Below are positions 34,393 to 45,907 of a stretch of DNA of 64,000 nucleotides, piece by piece. The notes under the pieces were generated by a model. It saw only the letters and a program-made list of their open reading frames with translations. It did no database searches and was not told the DNA's origin. How positions within the stretch are numbered: position 1 is the stretch's first letter; each line of letters starts with the position of its first letter. Where the stretch lies: the NCBI GenBank assembly GCA_964017195.1, contig OZ024895.1:11896501-11960500 (forward strand), in the 5' to 3' direction. The position numbers and the translations under genes are program-made. The stretch comes from Siderastrea radians (lineage: Eukaryota; Cnidaria; Anthozoa; Scleractinia; Rhizangiidae).

Positions 34393-34635
34393 TTCCACCA
34401 AACATCACTGGCTTCTTTGGTAACCAAACAAAGAACGAGAGTGATTCAGCATATCTGATCTGTAATGCAACTGGTGTTCCGGCACCCAACATCACCTTGA
34501 CAAGACTTCCTAATAACACTATTGTGAACTCTTCCTTCACCATCAGTGGTAAACAGGATGAAGGAACCTACAGATGTACCGTAGATAATGGAGTGGGCAA
34601 TGCAGCCACTGCTGATGTCTTTATTATCGTTCCAA
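34393..34635 (+). CDS. Ig-domain exon (third exon) of plus-strand gene
   Basis: The acceptor TTTATAG and donor GTAAGT bound 243 nt, phase 1 to phase 1, joining in frame to 20374-20703 and 41873-42142. The domain reads PPNITGFFGNQTKNESDS, AYLICNATGVPAPNITLTRL and SGKQDEGTYRCTVDNGVGNA. Both disulphide cysteines are present, but the invariant C-strand tryptophan is leucine (NITLTR instead of NITWTR as in the minus-strand paralogue 6076-6340). Many N-glycosylation sites indicate an extracellular location. It is a single-exon Ig module. Confidence 0.8.
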
Positions 34636-34707
34636 GTAAGTCCATACAATATTTCTGACTGATACAGTGTAAGATCTAGAGCTGAGATATTCAATCTAAC
34701 TATCAGT

Positions 34708-34708
<1 letters not shown>

Positions 34709-34745
<37 letters not shown>
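34709..34745. repeat. CT dinucleotide microsatellite
   Basis: About 18 CT units follow directly downstream of the Ig exon in the intron. It is a polypyrimidine run without an adjacent exon. Confidence 0.8.
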
Positions 34746-34748
<3 letters not shown>

Positions 34749-35081
34749 CTGTGTCGTCTTCTACACGGCATTGATGACAACATTACCAATTAAATCTCCA
34801 CCAATTAGCATTTTGCATCGACTTTTTCAATGCAGAAATTCAAATTCCTGAGACATAGTTGCAAGCTCTTGTCCCCCCCCCCCCCCGGCTACAGTTGTGG
34901 CTAAGAATAGGAAAAGATGGAGAGACCTTATTTCGGGCCCTATTTCCCACCCTGGGAAAAGGAAATACAGTACATGTAAGTTAAAAATTAAAGTAACTTC
35001 CCACATAGAAATTAATGCATCCAAAATAAACATTTACAGTATTTTAAGATTTCCTTGTGAAATAAAACTTTAATTTGTTTC

Positions 35082-35180
35082 TTTTAATTGTAAAAAAAAG
35101 GTCTGAGAAGTATTTGGGTTTTTGCAATTATTGCAAAAACCCATGCCAAATACTTCTCAGACCTTTTTCTACAATTAAAA
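35082..35180. repeat. Near-perfect 100-bp hairpin
   Basis: TTTTAATTGTAAAAAAAAGG on the left is matched by CCTTTTTCTACAATTAAAA on the right, and GTCTGAGAAGTATTTGGG by CCC...AAATACTTCTCAGAC. TTTTTGCAA/TTGCAAAAA flanks a three-base loop. The only irregularity is a five-base bulge (ATGCC) and one or two mismatches. A transcript would form a stem of about 45 bp. It could be a tiny MITE or a hairpin RNA precursor. Confidence 0.7.
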
Positions 35181-36762
35181 ACAAGTCATTAGACATTAAT
35201 TGATGGAATTGTTTTTGTGAAACCAACTGCTAATGTTTGCACAATGGCTAATTGAATAGTTTTAGCCCAATGAAATGAAATGTATCAAAAAGAGGCCATA
35301 AAAGAGGAGAGAAGCAAAAGGTTAACCACTTTAGAGGGTTTTACGATAGACCCTAGCTAGTTATTTTGCTTGTCCAACCAATAGCCAAACAAAAAAAAAG
35401 CTTTCTAAGAACAACATTCAGTAGCTGTTTTGAAATTACTGGCAGCATAATTACCTTTTAATTTGCTTTAATTTAATTTTAATTAGTATTTATTTTTCAC
35501 ATTTATTAACTCGGGGTGTTTAAAGGATTGACTGTGAAAGATTTTGTTTGCATTGCTGTAACTTTGTGTAGTTCCTGTACCCAATAACCTGCAACCAGGG
35601 TCTATTCTTTTAATTTTCTCAGTAACCAAACGTAATAGACAAATACAGCAAACTTGTACCCTGTGGTTATCAGCTCTTGACTACCAAATCTTTGGACAGC
35701 TGGTTATTCTGTATAGTTTAGATCTTCATTCTGTGGCATGCAACAGAGGTGGTTTTAATTTTTCACACCAAACAAACCACAGATACTAATAAGCAAGAAT
35801 AATTCACAATCCAAAATAGCTCACGCACACTTTGCGTATTTATGTCTTTTGTCAGTTCACAAGTGGGTGGTATCCTGGGAATCCCGCAGTCTGATTGGTT
35901 ATTGGAGAAACTACTCAAAACTCATTGAGTGAAAACCTCAATTGAACCAAGGCCATTTTTTTTATTTATGGCTCAAAGATGCAAATTAGATGCAACTTTT
36001 TTGTCAACTACTGATTCTCAGACGTACTGCATAAGTAGAAATTAGTGCCACCACAAGAAGGGGAATTAGAGGCCTTATAATTCCTTAAAAAAGGCGACTA
36101 CTCGTTTTTAACCGAATGACGTCACATTAGTGACGGTTGTTGCTGTAAACCTAAAATAACGGCGCCGGTATATGGTATACGGTATCTGGTAGATGGCTTC
36201 ACGTGTGTGAGGCGGGGGGGGGGGGGGGACTCTGTGAGGTGCTGGGTGGGGTGTGCCACCGGGACACTGAAACCCTTAACCTTTTAATATCAGAGAGACA
36301 AATCCATACAGCTTATAGATCGGAATACGACCCCCGGGCTTTGAAGTGTTGGCATTCGCAAGCCTCCATCAACTAATAATTTACTTCGAATACGCCGTTT
36401 TGTATACTTGACGTCTGGCAGGGTTTAATTCACGTTGTAGTCCTGCATTTACTTAGCCGTGGTACAAATTTCCACAGCAACAAATTAATACAATAAACAC
36501 AGCAGAAATTGTACGCAAGACGGACTCGTCAGTTTGAGAAAAGTCAGAACGTCTTGGCCACAACGAACCAGTTCGGCTTACTTCGCGAATTCATGCACAT
36601 GTAATTTGTTTCTGTCTGGTTTCCTTTTTTTAATTTCCAAGCGGAATTATTAGCTAGCAAAATAATATAAAGCACTACAAGCCAAGAACGTACCGTGAGA
36701 ACATTAACTCCCGCATAAACGTGTTTTGCGTGCTTGGGATAAACTGATTTTGGTATATCAAA

Positions 36763-37632
36763 TTTTAACCCATTTATGCAAATTAGACCGTGTTTACAAA
36801 GCATTGCTTATAATCACTAAAAACGCACAGAATAAACGACAGAAAAGCTTCTCCAGCCAAAAATATTATTCAAATAAACAATAAATTTACTTTTGGCAGC
36901 AAAAAACTTTCGATTTTCTTGTGTGCTTGCACACAGGCATATAATTTCTGCAGACACTTCAGGTCTGTTCAGTGGTAACCGGTTAATCAATGTCTCGAAT
37001 TTTATCTCTCTCCTTAATGTTCTATCAAAAATACAGACATCTGGCAAGCGAACAGATTTCAAAGCCGGGATCCAAAAACATATTCCGTACAAAAAAAGCG
37101 AAAACACAAATCAAGTTCACGTGATCACATGCTTCAACTGCGTGATCTGTCCACGTGTTAAGACCATGTTCCAACAAGTGTCACAGTACCAACAAAATAA
37201 TTCCGCGTGACACATGCGTCACACTACAAGCAAAAATAATCCGTTACAATCAAAAGAGGAGCGGCTTTCCGAACAAAATTGCAAAAATTATAGAAATCTT
37301 AAACAATTTTTAAAAAGCAAATCAACATTTAAAAACAACATTTACCGTACTGTAGCGTTTACCCAGGTCTTGTAAAACAGTCTATTTGAAGTCCGTGGTT
37401 TGGTTTGCATTTTAGAGCAAACTTTACAGACTTTAGGTCAGGGTCTCTTGCAAATCGAAAGAATCTCAACGCGAAACGGCTTTTCGTTGCTTTAAAGAGT
37501 CCCATGTCTTCCTTTGAGAGGTTGATTATTCCTCGGCTTGATTTCTTTCCATTTTGAGATCCTAAGTAGAAGTATCTAAATTTTAAGAGAAGAAAAATAC
37601 ATCTTGAAAATCTAGGACAGATCCCATGCGGT
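36763..37632. repeat. Longer copy of the 24815-25378 repeat
   Basis: The sequences share TTATGCAAATTAG near the start, AAAAAACTTTCGATTTTCTT in the middle, CAACATTTACC further on, and CATCTTGAAAATCTAGGAC at the end, in the same orientation. This copy has about 300 bp (from about 36960) not present in the first, so the copy at 24.5 kb appears internally deleted. The TTAA-flanked ends seen there are not recognisable here. Confidence 0.65.
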
Positions 37633-37711
37633 AGGCCAACTATTCAGCCTTCGCCTTCGTTCCTTATGAGTCGCCACGTTGTGAAGCCAATAAACAATTA
37701 AATCGCTACTT

Positions 37712-38190
37712 AGGCCCCGTTTATATAGTCTCGGGTACCCGAGACAACCCTTCCCCCGAGTTACCCTGGGCGAGCTATTTTTTCACCTGTTTCTTTGAAA
37801 AGGTCAACGAACCGTTAACATGAGGATCACTAACTCGTCTAGGGGAGGCAAGACAACTCGGGGGGCGAGTTGTCCCACCTCGGTAGTTAGGGTAACCCTG
37901 GCAGGCGGGACAACTTTTTCTCATATAAACACTTTGTCTCGCCTACCCGGGACGACATTTTGCTCGCCACGTGTCACGTAACGTCTGGTTTTTGGTTTAA
38001 AAACGACTAAATGAAAAGGGCGTATTGAGGTCATGAATATCAAAGTAAGATTTCGGAATAATTAAGTAGGGTCAACTTTATCTCGGTCAGCTGGGCCAAC
38101 AGCTTATCATATAAATTCTCGGTAAAGTTGTCCCGGGGGGGAGGGTTGTCTTGGGCTCCACAGACAACTTTTCTCCATATAAAGGGGGCC
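37712..38190. mobile_element. Non-autonomous TIR element related to 8105-8500
   Basis: The ends are inverted, with AGGCCCCGTTTATATAG on the left and CCATATAAAGGGGGCCT on the right. Inside are repeated GAGTTGTC/GACAACT blocks and TCGGGTACCCGAGACAACCC. The interior (GTCACGTAACG to GGAATAATTAAGTA) matches 8225-8400 in the opposite orientation. It is about 480 bp long with no ORF. No certain target duplication is visible. Confidence 0.6.
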
Positions 38191-40424
38191 TGGGTCATTG
38201 TTTAGTTAATTTTTTCTTCCAAAAACATACCTTAATGGAAATGGCTTGGGTTATTTGTGCTAGTCTCTTCGGGATATCATCAAACTCACAATACCGCTTA
38301 ATTAACTTTTAAAAAGAACTTTCCCTGTATTCTGAAACACAGGGAAATTTTCTTTTTTAACCAAACAGGCTTGCTTCACTTCATTCTTTTTGATTGCCAG
38401 CATTAAGGCTAGATGTATGACCAACCTTGGGAGTTTCCCTCTAGTAAAAAGACTCGTACGTACACCTGTTTCTAAAAAAAACAAAACAAGTCAAACAGTT
38501 ATGTCATTCACTCATGAGCTTCAAGATACAGTGTGTGAACACAGCTTATTAATTATACAAGACACGAGTCTGAGAGTTTGAATGCTCAAATCTCACGTGG
38601 TGCATAAGTTAATAAACAGACCACTTTCACTCACACTGCATTCTAAAGCTCGTGAATGACATCATTGTATCCTTTCTGGTGTAGTAATGGCAGACCATTA
38701 ATCCGGAGAATGCAGTTTAAATATTAACAGTCATCTTCTCAAAATTAAAACCTTAAAATGTCCCTTGGAGAGTACACTAGTGTTATAAACAAAGTTTCGA
38801 AATTCGAAGAAAAAATAATAATGAATTTTTTATCATAGCACCACTTTAAGTCAGCAAACTCAACAACAACACAGTACACAGCGTGTTCAACTTGACCAAA
38901 CCAATAAGTTGAAAGATTAAAGTAAACCGTTTATATAACTACAGATTCTACTAAGGAAAACAACTCCATCTTTAAACTCGATTTTACAAGTACATATTGT
39001 ACTGATAAAATAATGTATAGTCGAGTTGGTTGAGCTCGACAATAAACTCCATGGAAAAAAGGGGTCAAGAAACCCTGCACATTTGATGTCATAAATTCAT
39101 GTTGGTTGGAAATTGTGGTCAACAGGGGATGGGAGAAGGGGTGGGAGATCACAGTGGTATAATTTATTGGGCGATCAAAATGTCACAGAGTGAGGGCTAG
39201 GGATGAGATGTAGGGAGGAATGCTACCAATTAATGTGATATACAAGTATTTAATTCAACTTTATAATAATTATCATGCCACGCAGATCCATATGTTGAGT
39301 CATGCTAATGATTGTTAACCTGGGGGGGAGGGTGGAGTAGGGATTTCTTAATACTCATATATAGAGAGTAAATTCAAAACCATTTGCTTACCAAATTCAC
39401 TTGAAATCAATTTATTTGGAATTCTTTTATATTTCTTATAGCTAAGTGTATTTGTTACATTTCAACAATGCATGAGGTATCTGCATATGCACAAAGATAC
39501 TTTCCCTATTTAGCCTGGCGGGGGAGGGGGGGCGCTGACTTTAACGAAATTTTACTTTTAAACGGCTAGACAAATAATCACCAAATCCCGTGACTTTTCT
39601 TAAAATTTATAAGTGAAAATTTTCCTCTGTCAATGACATCTCTATGATGATTGACATCTCCTTAGCAAGTGTCTACTCAGGAGTGTATTTTGACTATTTT
39701 CTGTCTTTTTTCAGCCTTTTCCCCTTGTTTGAAAATAATCCTTACTTTTTTGCGCTTGTTTTGATTAAGTATGTTTCTTAGAACGAATTCATACATTTTT
39801 CGATGTCGTCATCGTCAACTGTATGACTGCAGGCTCGCGATTCAAGATGGCGGCCTCAAAATTCTTAATGGCTGGTTTGTGATGTCATCACGCGTCATAT
39901 TTTGACACATCACAAGCTTTATCTGTTAAGCTGATGACGTGCTAAAGACGTGCCAAGTTTCATCACAAAAGCATTTAATACCTTTCGAGATCTGTAGGGG
40001 GCACTTCCGCCCCCCCCCCCCTCCCCTCAGGCTCAGGAACTGAAAAAAGCACAGGCAAAATAGGGTTAAGAAAGAACAGAGAGCATTACAATTCTGTTGA
40101 TGGCCAGAATGTGTAGTACTTCAAGGGTCACTAACTGTTGTGCTCTCAGTTACTTTTACTTTCTTGGTCTGTGTATTCAAGTCGTAACCTGCAAGAGTTA
40201 ATTGTTAAGGTTTCCAGTTTGGATGGGTGTAAGTGTTAAGATTTTGGATGGGTGTAAGTGTTAAGATTGAAGGAGATGAAAAGTATTAGAGGGATTTGCC
40301 TGAATTAATAATTTTTGCTCAAGTTGTGTGATTTTTTAAGATTTTTACTAATGCAATTGGGATGTGATTTGAGACCAATGCGAAGAATTACACTTATTGA
40401 ATAATACAATAAGCCACCCTATGC
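38191..40424. other. Intron sequence; no gene seen
   Basis: This AT-rich intron sequence of the plus-strand Ig gene holds homopolymer C and G runs (about 40010 and 39520). There is a short tandem near 40220-40265, where TTTGGATGGGTGTAAGTGTTAAG occurs in two overlapping copies. I found no exon with paired splice sites. Confidence 0.4.
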
Positions 40425-40428
40425 TTAA

Positions 40429-41719
40429 GGTGACTAGATCGAAATAAAAGACACGCACTATGCCTCTCTAAAAACTCTAATAATATCGTCATTTCTCACT
40501 CGATTGCCTTGAAACTTTTGCATTTTACACGCAATTCATCGAGGAGTAATACGTATAGCAATATAGATGTCCTGTTCGTTAATTTTGCATGATTTTGTTT
40601 TTATTGAACACTGAACAGGAAACTGAATTCTTTACACATACTTTGCGCTATTTTACGTTGCTGGGGCGGTCTTGATTTGGAAAATATCTTTTGAAAGTTA
40701 TGTATTATCGAAACTCTGTTCTGGAAACGGCTTTGTTGTTTTCTGAATTCCACAGTAGCGCTGTGCAAATTTCCTTGTATTTGATGAGAATGTGAGGAAT
40801 TTACACATTGGGTAGGAGGGTACATTGATGGTCGCTCCACGCATGATCATGAAATTATAGAACAGATCGTAAAACCACCAAAGCGTGGAGCGACCAAACA
40901 CCGTCAATGCACCCCCCTAGCCAATGTGTAAATTCCTCACATTCTCATCAAATACATGGAAATTTGCATAGCGCTACTGTGGAATTCAGATAATAACAAA
41001 GCCGTATGCAGAACAGAGTTTCGATAGTGCATAACTTTCAAAAAATGTATTTTCCAAATCAAGACCGCCCCAGCAACGTAAAATAGCGCAAGGTATGTGT
41101 ACAAGATTAAGTTTCCTGTTCCAGGAAATTTATTCAATTCGTCCGGTTAGTTTCCATATAATTCAGAAAAACGTGAATTTCAGGCGTCTTCATTGTATTT
41201 TTGTGCAAAAAGTGAGTGAGTTTATAATAGCCGTCCAAACTTTTTCACCGTTGCGGATAGTTAAATGCGGTTTGGAACTAACTATAGCGATACATTGAAC
41301 TTATCTGGAGTTACTATGCTTTTATGTCAAATTTGGAAAGCGCTGGAGTGGTCCAAACTTTGAAGTCCGTCTGGGGTTGTTATTTTGACGTTCACATTGT
41401 GCCGGGATTTCTGTTCCGACGATTTTGCAGAAACTTAAAAGAGTCAAGGTAAGATGTCACGATAAGTTGATTCTACAAGTTTGAGCCAAATCGTAGCGCT
41501 CAGTTTTGTTATAATAGCAATTTTATCAAAAAAGTAGTGTTCCACAGAAGCAAAATTACGCAAAATTAACGAATAGTACATCTACGTGTTGGCATACGTA
41601 TTATTCCGCGAAAAATTGCGTGTAAAATGCGGACGTTTCAAGGCAATCGAGTGAGAAATGACGTTATTAGAGTTTTTAGTAGAGGCATAGTGCGCGTCAT
41701 TTATTTAGATCGAGTCACC
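40429..41719. mobile_element. Giant fold-back element flanked by TTAA
   Basis: TTAA borders both ends (40425-40428, 41720-41723). The outer arms pair over about 180 bp: GGTGACTAGATCGAAATAAA on the left against the reverse complement of the right end, and on through CACTATGCCTCT and TTCTCACTCGATTGCC. A second pair of arms of about 235 bp (40620-40855 and 40870-41100) pairs around a centre near 40862 (AGCGTGGAGCGACC versus GGTCGCTCCACGC). The right arm has about 430 bp extra (41105-41540). No ORF is credible; frames here appear twice because of the palindrome. TTAA targets suggest piggyBac-type mobilisation, though the termini are GGTGAC and not CCC. Confidence 0.7.
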
Positions 41720-41872
41720 TTAACTGCCTTTCTTCTTCTTAAACTCGTGCCATTTATATACAAATTGCATGGTTAATCCTCCAATATTATGTCTGTGAAA
41801 AATCTCTCTACATTTTTCATGACCATTCTTGTATAGAGGCAGAGTGGTAATCTTATTGTTCTTTCATTACAG

Positions 41873-42142
41873 ACTATCATCCAATAAATACAGAGCTGTC
41901 GACTAATTTGACCAACAACACTGTTGTTGTGAATGAAGGCATCGAGCTCACCTGCAGTGCACAGGCCAATCCGCCTGCAGAGTATCGATTCTTTGACAGT
42001 TTGTCTAACAGCACAGTTGCTGGTTCTTCCACCGTGCACACAACCTCAGTAAGTGAAAGAAAACCTTGGGCCATCTACAACTGCACTCCATTCAATTATT
42101 TTGGTGATGGACCCACAGATACTGTCAATGTCACAGTGCATT
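41873..42142 (+). CDS. Ig-domain exon (fourth exon) of plus-strand gene
   Basis: The acceptor ATTACAG and donor GTAAGTATAT bound 270 nt, phase 1 at both ends. The domain carries YHPINTEL, LTNNTVVVNEGIELTCSAQA, NPPAEYRFFD and WAIYNCTPFNYFGDGPTD, with both disulphide cysteines. An aromatic F replaces the usual core tryptophan (EYRFFD). It is the intact counterpart of 5613-5881 on the minus strand. Several N-x-T/S sites are present. It joins in frame to exons 34393-34635 and 55649-55903. Confidence 0.8.
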
Positions 42143-43440
42143 GTAAGTATATATTACCACTACATCATTATTTACGTAAATTTTAAACACAGAACTACTG
42201 CTTATACATATACGTATGTCAGTTGTGGTGTACTTTTTATGTTTATTTTAGCCATATTGGTGCCAGACAGGCCGATCAGAAATGAACACTTATTTCTGCC
42301 AGGGCGGATCTCATTGGCCCGTAATTCCAACCAGGAATTTTCTTGGCTGTTGATAACAAAGAGGCTGTTAGGACCAATGAAATTTACTCTTCTATTGAGT
42401 TGTTAATGTGACTGTGTGATCAACAAGTTCAAAGTTTTGGCATCCTTTTGTGCGAAGGAGACGAAAATATGGCTGTCATTTTGTTGCATAGCATTTCTTG
42501 TCCAAATATGCTTGTTTCAAAAGCAGATCTGACGACGAAAACCAATGGAAAGTGACTTCCTGCAGCTAAATATTCTTCAATGGTGCAATGTTCTCCTATG
42601 ACTTTAAAACCGACGAAGTCATGACTTTGTAGGGAGAATGCAAAAGAAGTCAGTTCTCCAAGTAGGCCTGGGAACGATAGGTGTCGGTGGCGGTCGATAG
42701 GTGGGTGTCCGTGGAATCAGTGGATTCATGAAGTCGTTCGGCGTCCAAGTATATTTCACTTGAGTTCAGAGTACTTGGCGGTGCTCCCAAAGTGAAACCT
42801 AGCAGAGCGAGCGCCTCCGATTTTTTCTGTCCACAACCGTGCTTTTTATTCAAGTCCAAAAATATATTCCTAGGAAATAACGGTCTGTGTATATCTCAAT
42901 CGATGGGACGTCAGGTGAAAAGCGATAAGAAACTAATTAGGACATATATGTCTAATATCTCTGGTGTGGCACAATGGGGTGGGCGGGTGCCTTTTAACCT
43001 GGTTTTTGTGATTTGAGTCCTCGGTGGAGTATATCATTTGTTTTTTGTTTTTCTGTTAAACGACTTGAAAATGTCCAAAATACAAGAAACAAACATGTCG
43101 AGAAGCAATAAAAATAAACACAAATAACCTTATTCTCAAAAATGCCAAAAAAAGTCTTAAATTCTAATTAACAATAATTTAAAAGTGGGCATAAAGTCAA
43201 TTCTTTTCATGGGACATGCAGTTATGTATGTTGTGCCATGCGGCAAGTTACCGTTCCGTATGTTTGAATGTCATCGAACATGCTGTCACGCATGCCTTGT
43301 TTGCTTTGTTTTCAAGACGAACCAACACTTTGTCCGTTCTGCTCACATTGCGGGCCTATGTTAAACGACGAAATTTTAAACAGTTTTCTGAATAATTTTT
43401 ATATTTCTGATTACATCTAGAGGAACGAGTTTTTAGAATG
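42143..43440. other. Intron sequence; no gene seen
   Basis: No exon with paired splice sites was found. A segment near 42795-42850 (GCAGAGCGAGCGCC ... CTGTCCACAACCGTG) resembles the inverted stretch at 3065-3105 and may be a fragment of the same dispersed repeat. The rest is AT-rich. Confidence 0.3.
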
Positions 43441-43546
43441 TATGGGCTTCATGGGCAGCTGCATGAGACTGAATACATAGAGGATATTACACGGCGGCAC
43501 GAAGATATGAATTTTATTTTCGAAAAAAAAAAGCCTGAAAAAATCA

Positions 43547-43617
43547 GGCTTGCCGGGATTCGAACCCTGACCTCTGCGATACCGGTACAGCGCTCAAACC
43601 AATTGAGCTCACAAGCC
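43547..43617 (-). repeat. tRNA-derived unit (copy A1)
   Basis: The minus-strand 71-nt unit has a tRNA-like layout. Acceptor ends GGCTTGT-type and GCAAGCC pair, the D arm with A box reads AGCTCAATTGGTT, and the B box is GGTTCGAATCC. This copy carries changes in the D arm (GTGAGC and TTTGAGCG). The T stem is one pair short, and the anticodon loop (CCGGTAC) lacks U33, so a working tRNA is unlikely. A GCCTGA/TCAGGC hairpin and a T run follow it. Confidence 0.65.
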
Positions 43618-43793
43618 AACTGGGATCTGGTCGTTAACTTGGTTCGTAATATACCCGGGAAAGATGAAGATGAAATTATGAATATATGAAACTCATATAT
43701 TTGAACTGCAGAATGAAGAAATAAGTGTAAAGAAGATCCTCGCAGTTATTAACGCAACTTATGCAGTTGCGAAAAGAAAGCCTGAAGAAATCA

Positions 43794-43864
43794 GGCTTGC
43801 CGGGATTCGAACCCTGACCTCTGCGATACCGGTGCAGCGCTCTAACCAATTGAGCTAACAAGCC
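43794..43864 (-). repeat. tRNA-derived unit (copy A2)
   Basis: This is the same unit as at 43547, 247 bp away. It has an intact A box (TAGCTCAATTGG) and B box (GGTTCGAATCC), an anticodon-loop position reading GGT, and a trailing GCCTGA...TCAGGC hairpin. RNA polymerase III promoter boxes are present, so it could be transcribed even if it is not a functional tRNA. The BEL/Pao remnant begins directly beyond its 5' end. Confidence 0.65.
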
Positions 43865-43911
43865 AACTATGGGAATCAGCCAGGAATGATGCATCAGTTG
43901 TAAAGGTTCCA

Positions 43912-44880
43912 TTGTCTGCATCAGCACCAAATCAGCCAGTGATACCAGTGTTAAATCGTAAGGAGTCTAGTGTGAATGCAAATGCAGTGCCCTATGTGCA
44001 GACTTCAGTGCCCAAGAAAGAATATCTCTCTGGGGATCCATGTTTTCCTACCAGTGCTACTGAAAGTATGGTGTCGAGACTAACAACAAGCATAGGTTCA
44101 ATAGTAACTCGGTCCAGCCTCGCCCCTTTGGATGTAGTCAAGTTCTCTGGTGATCCGTGTGAATACTTTAGATTTAAGGCTCGCTTCCATGAAATAGTTG
44201 ACTCCCAGAACATTTCTGAAGTTCAGAAAATGACTCGATTATTGCAATTCCTTTATGGCCAAGCTAAGCGTGCTGTGGCTGGATTTGAAGGAGTGCCTGG
44301 TGGTTTATCAAAGGCCCTCAAAATGTTGGAGCAGCGTTTTGGACAACTACATGTTGTAGCAAAGGGGTGTGTTGATACTTTGGTCGAAGTAGTGAATATC
44401 TCAAGCAGTGATAGACAAGGCCTGCGTGAATTTGCTGATCGTTCAAGAACCTTGTACGAGACTTTGCAATCCATGAATGCTCTCTCTAAAATGAACAAGA
44501 CCAATTCGGCGAAAATGTCCGGAAGATTACCAGTTGCACTTCAGGTTAGGTGGAGAGACGAAGCTCAGCGTATCAGAGAGAAAGGAAGGTGCCCAAGTCT
44601 CAAAGAGCTAGTAGAATTCATAGAAAGGCGGGCTGAAGCAGCCAATGACCCCATATTTGGCAAAGTTGGTGAAGTAAACAAGAACTTTGTGAAACGACCA
44701 GCAAAGGGCAACACACGAGCCCCACCCTCAGAAGCCACAGCAGGAAGTGGATCCAGAGTGACAACATTTGCAACACAGCTTGGATCACATATCCAAGAAA
44801 GCCAGAACACCCAAGGCAGGGGTTCAAACGTTTCAACGCCAAGAGGTTCCCTTCCCGGCTGGAAAATGCTACAGCTGTGA
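43912..44880 (+). pseudogene. BEL/Pao gag region
   Basis: The 322-codon frame includes VVKFSGDPCEYFRFKARFHE, TRLLQFLYGQAKRAVAGFEG and LSKALKMLEQRFGQLHVVAK. This is the conserved gag-like segment (DUF1759 type) of Pao-family elements, which forms the particle that packages element RNA. The expected zinc knuckles follow in another frame from about 44860, so the ORF ends early by frameshift. Confidence 0.75.
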
Positions 44881-45518
44881 GGCCTCCCATAAAATAGAAA
44901 AACATTGTCCTGATTTCACCAGCAAGTCCGTTAGACAGAGAATGATCTTTGCAAGATACAAGGAGACTTTGTTTGAACTGTTTGGGAAGAGGCCATTTTG
45001 CTGGTGAATGTAAATCGGCCTTTCGATGCAAGCACTGTCAGCAACCGCATCACACTTTACTGCACAAATCATTAGAAGACCACGTGGATACAGGCACGGG
45101 TGATGGTGGAGACCAAGCGGTTAAAGAGCCAGCTAATGTAAATGTAGTAACTACAGCTGCGGGTGATGAGATGCTAAGTCACACATACTCAACGACATCA
45201 AAGGCAAAGATTGCATTGCAAGTTGTGCCGATTGAAATGCTGAGTAAGGAGGGACGCTCTGTTAGTACGTACGCGCTACTAGACACCGGAAGTGAGGAAA
45301 CGTTTCTCTCCAAGTCCATATCAGAGAAACTTGGGATTCAGATTGACAACTATGATACCTTAGCTGTATGTACATTGCCAGGAGAGTCTGCAGTAAGGGT
45401 TGGCCAAGTCGACGTTGAAGTACGAGCGGCTGGTAACCGTGAGAGTCGCACTGTGACAATAAAAAACGTTAAGGTTGTAGACAATCTCAACATCACCGCA
45501 ACAAACGCAAAGGATTAA
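44860..45518 (+). pseudogene. BEL/Pao zinc knuckles and aspartic protease
   Basis: Two frames carry CYSCEASHKIEKHC and CLNCLGRGHFAGEC (a C-x2-C-x4-H-x4-C knuckle), then RCKHCQQPHHTLLH. The aspartic protease follows with YALLDTGSEETFLSKSISEK, whose DTGS active site lies at 45282-45293. A frameshift between the two knuckles near 44950 and a stop at 45518 break it. Downstream to 45907 only fragments such as EPFAVCTMLGWAVLG remain in frame. Confidence 0.75.
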
Positions 45519-45907
45519 TCAAGATGGCCCCCATTTAAAGGACATTGTAATTCCTAAAGTAGATGAGACACAGGTGACCATGCTGATTGGTGCAAATGTT
45601 CCCGAGGCCCAGGTGCATGAGGAATGTCGCAAAGGGAAAGCAGGAGAACCGTTTGCTGTTTGCACTATGCTGGGATGGGCTGTGCTTGGCCAGTAGATGC
45701 TGTAAGCTCTTAAACCCACAGAAAGTGAACATGAATTTTGTGAAGTATGGCAGTGAACTGTGAGATCAGCAGATGGAGCAGTTTCTCAGACTTGATGACG
45801 TTGACATGAACAAGAGTTCAAAGAAGGGAATGTCAATTGAAGACCAACAGTCGTTGAATAAGATGAAGAACTCTGTTCGTCTAGTAAATTGACACTATTC
45901 AGTTGGA

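Noticed and set aside
40601..41137. Several paired open frames on the minus and plus strands
   Set aside because: They are the same sequence read from the two arms of the fold-back element, so the similarity is a palindrome effect.
43547..43864. Functional tRNA genes
   Set aside because: The T stem is one base pair short, the anticodon loop lacks U33, and the copies are spaced as repeat units; treated as tRNA-derived repeats.
43676..43930. 84-codon minus-strand frame (LVRALHRYRRGQGS...)
   Set aside because: It is a translation through the tRNA-derived unit; the same peptide appears at 59578-59763 for the same reason.
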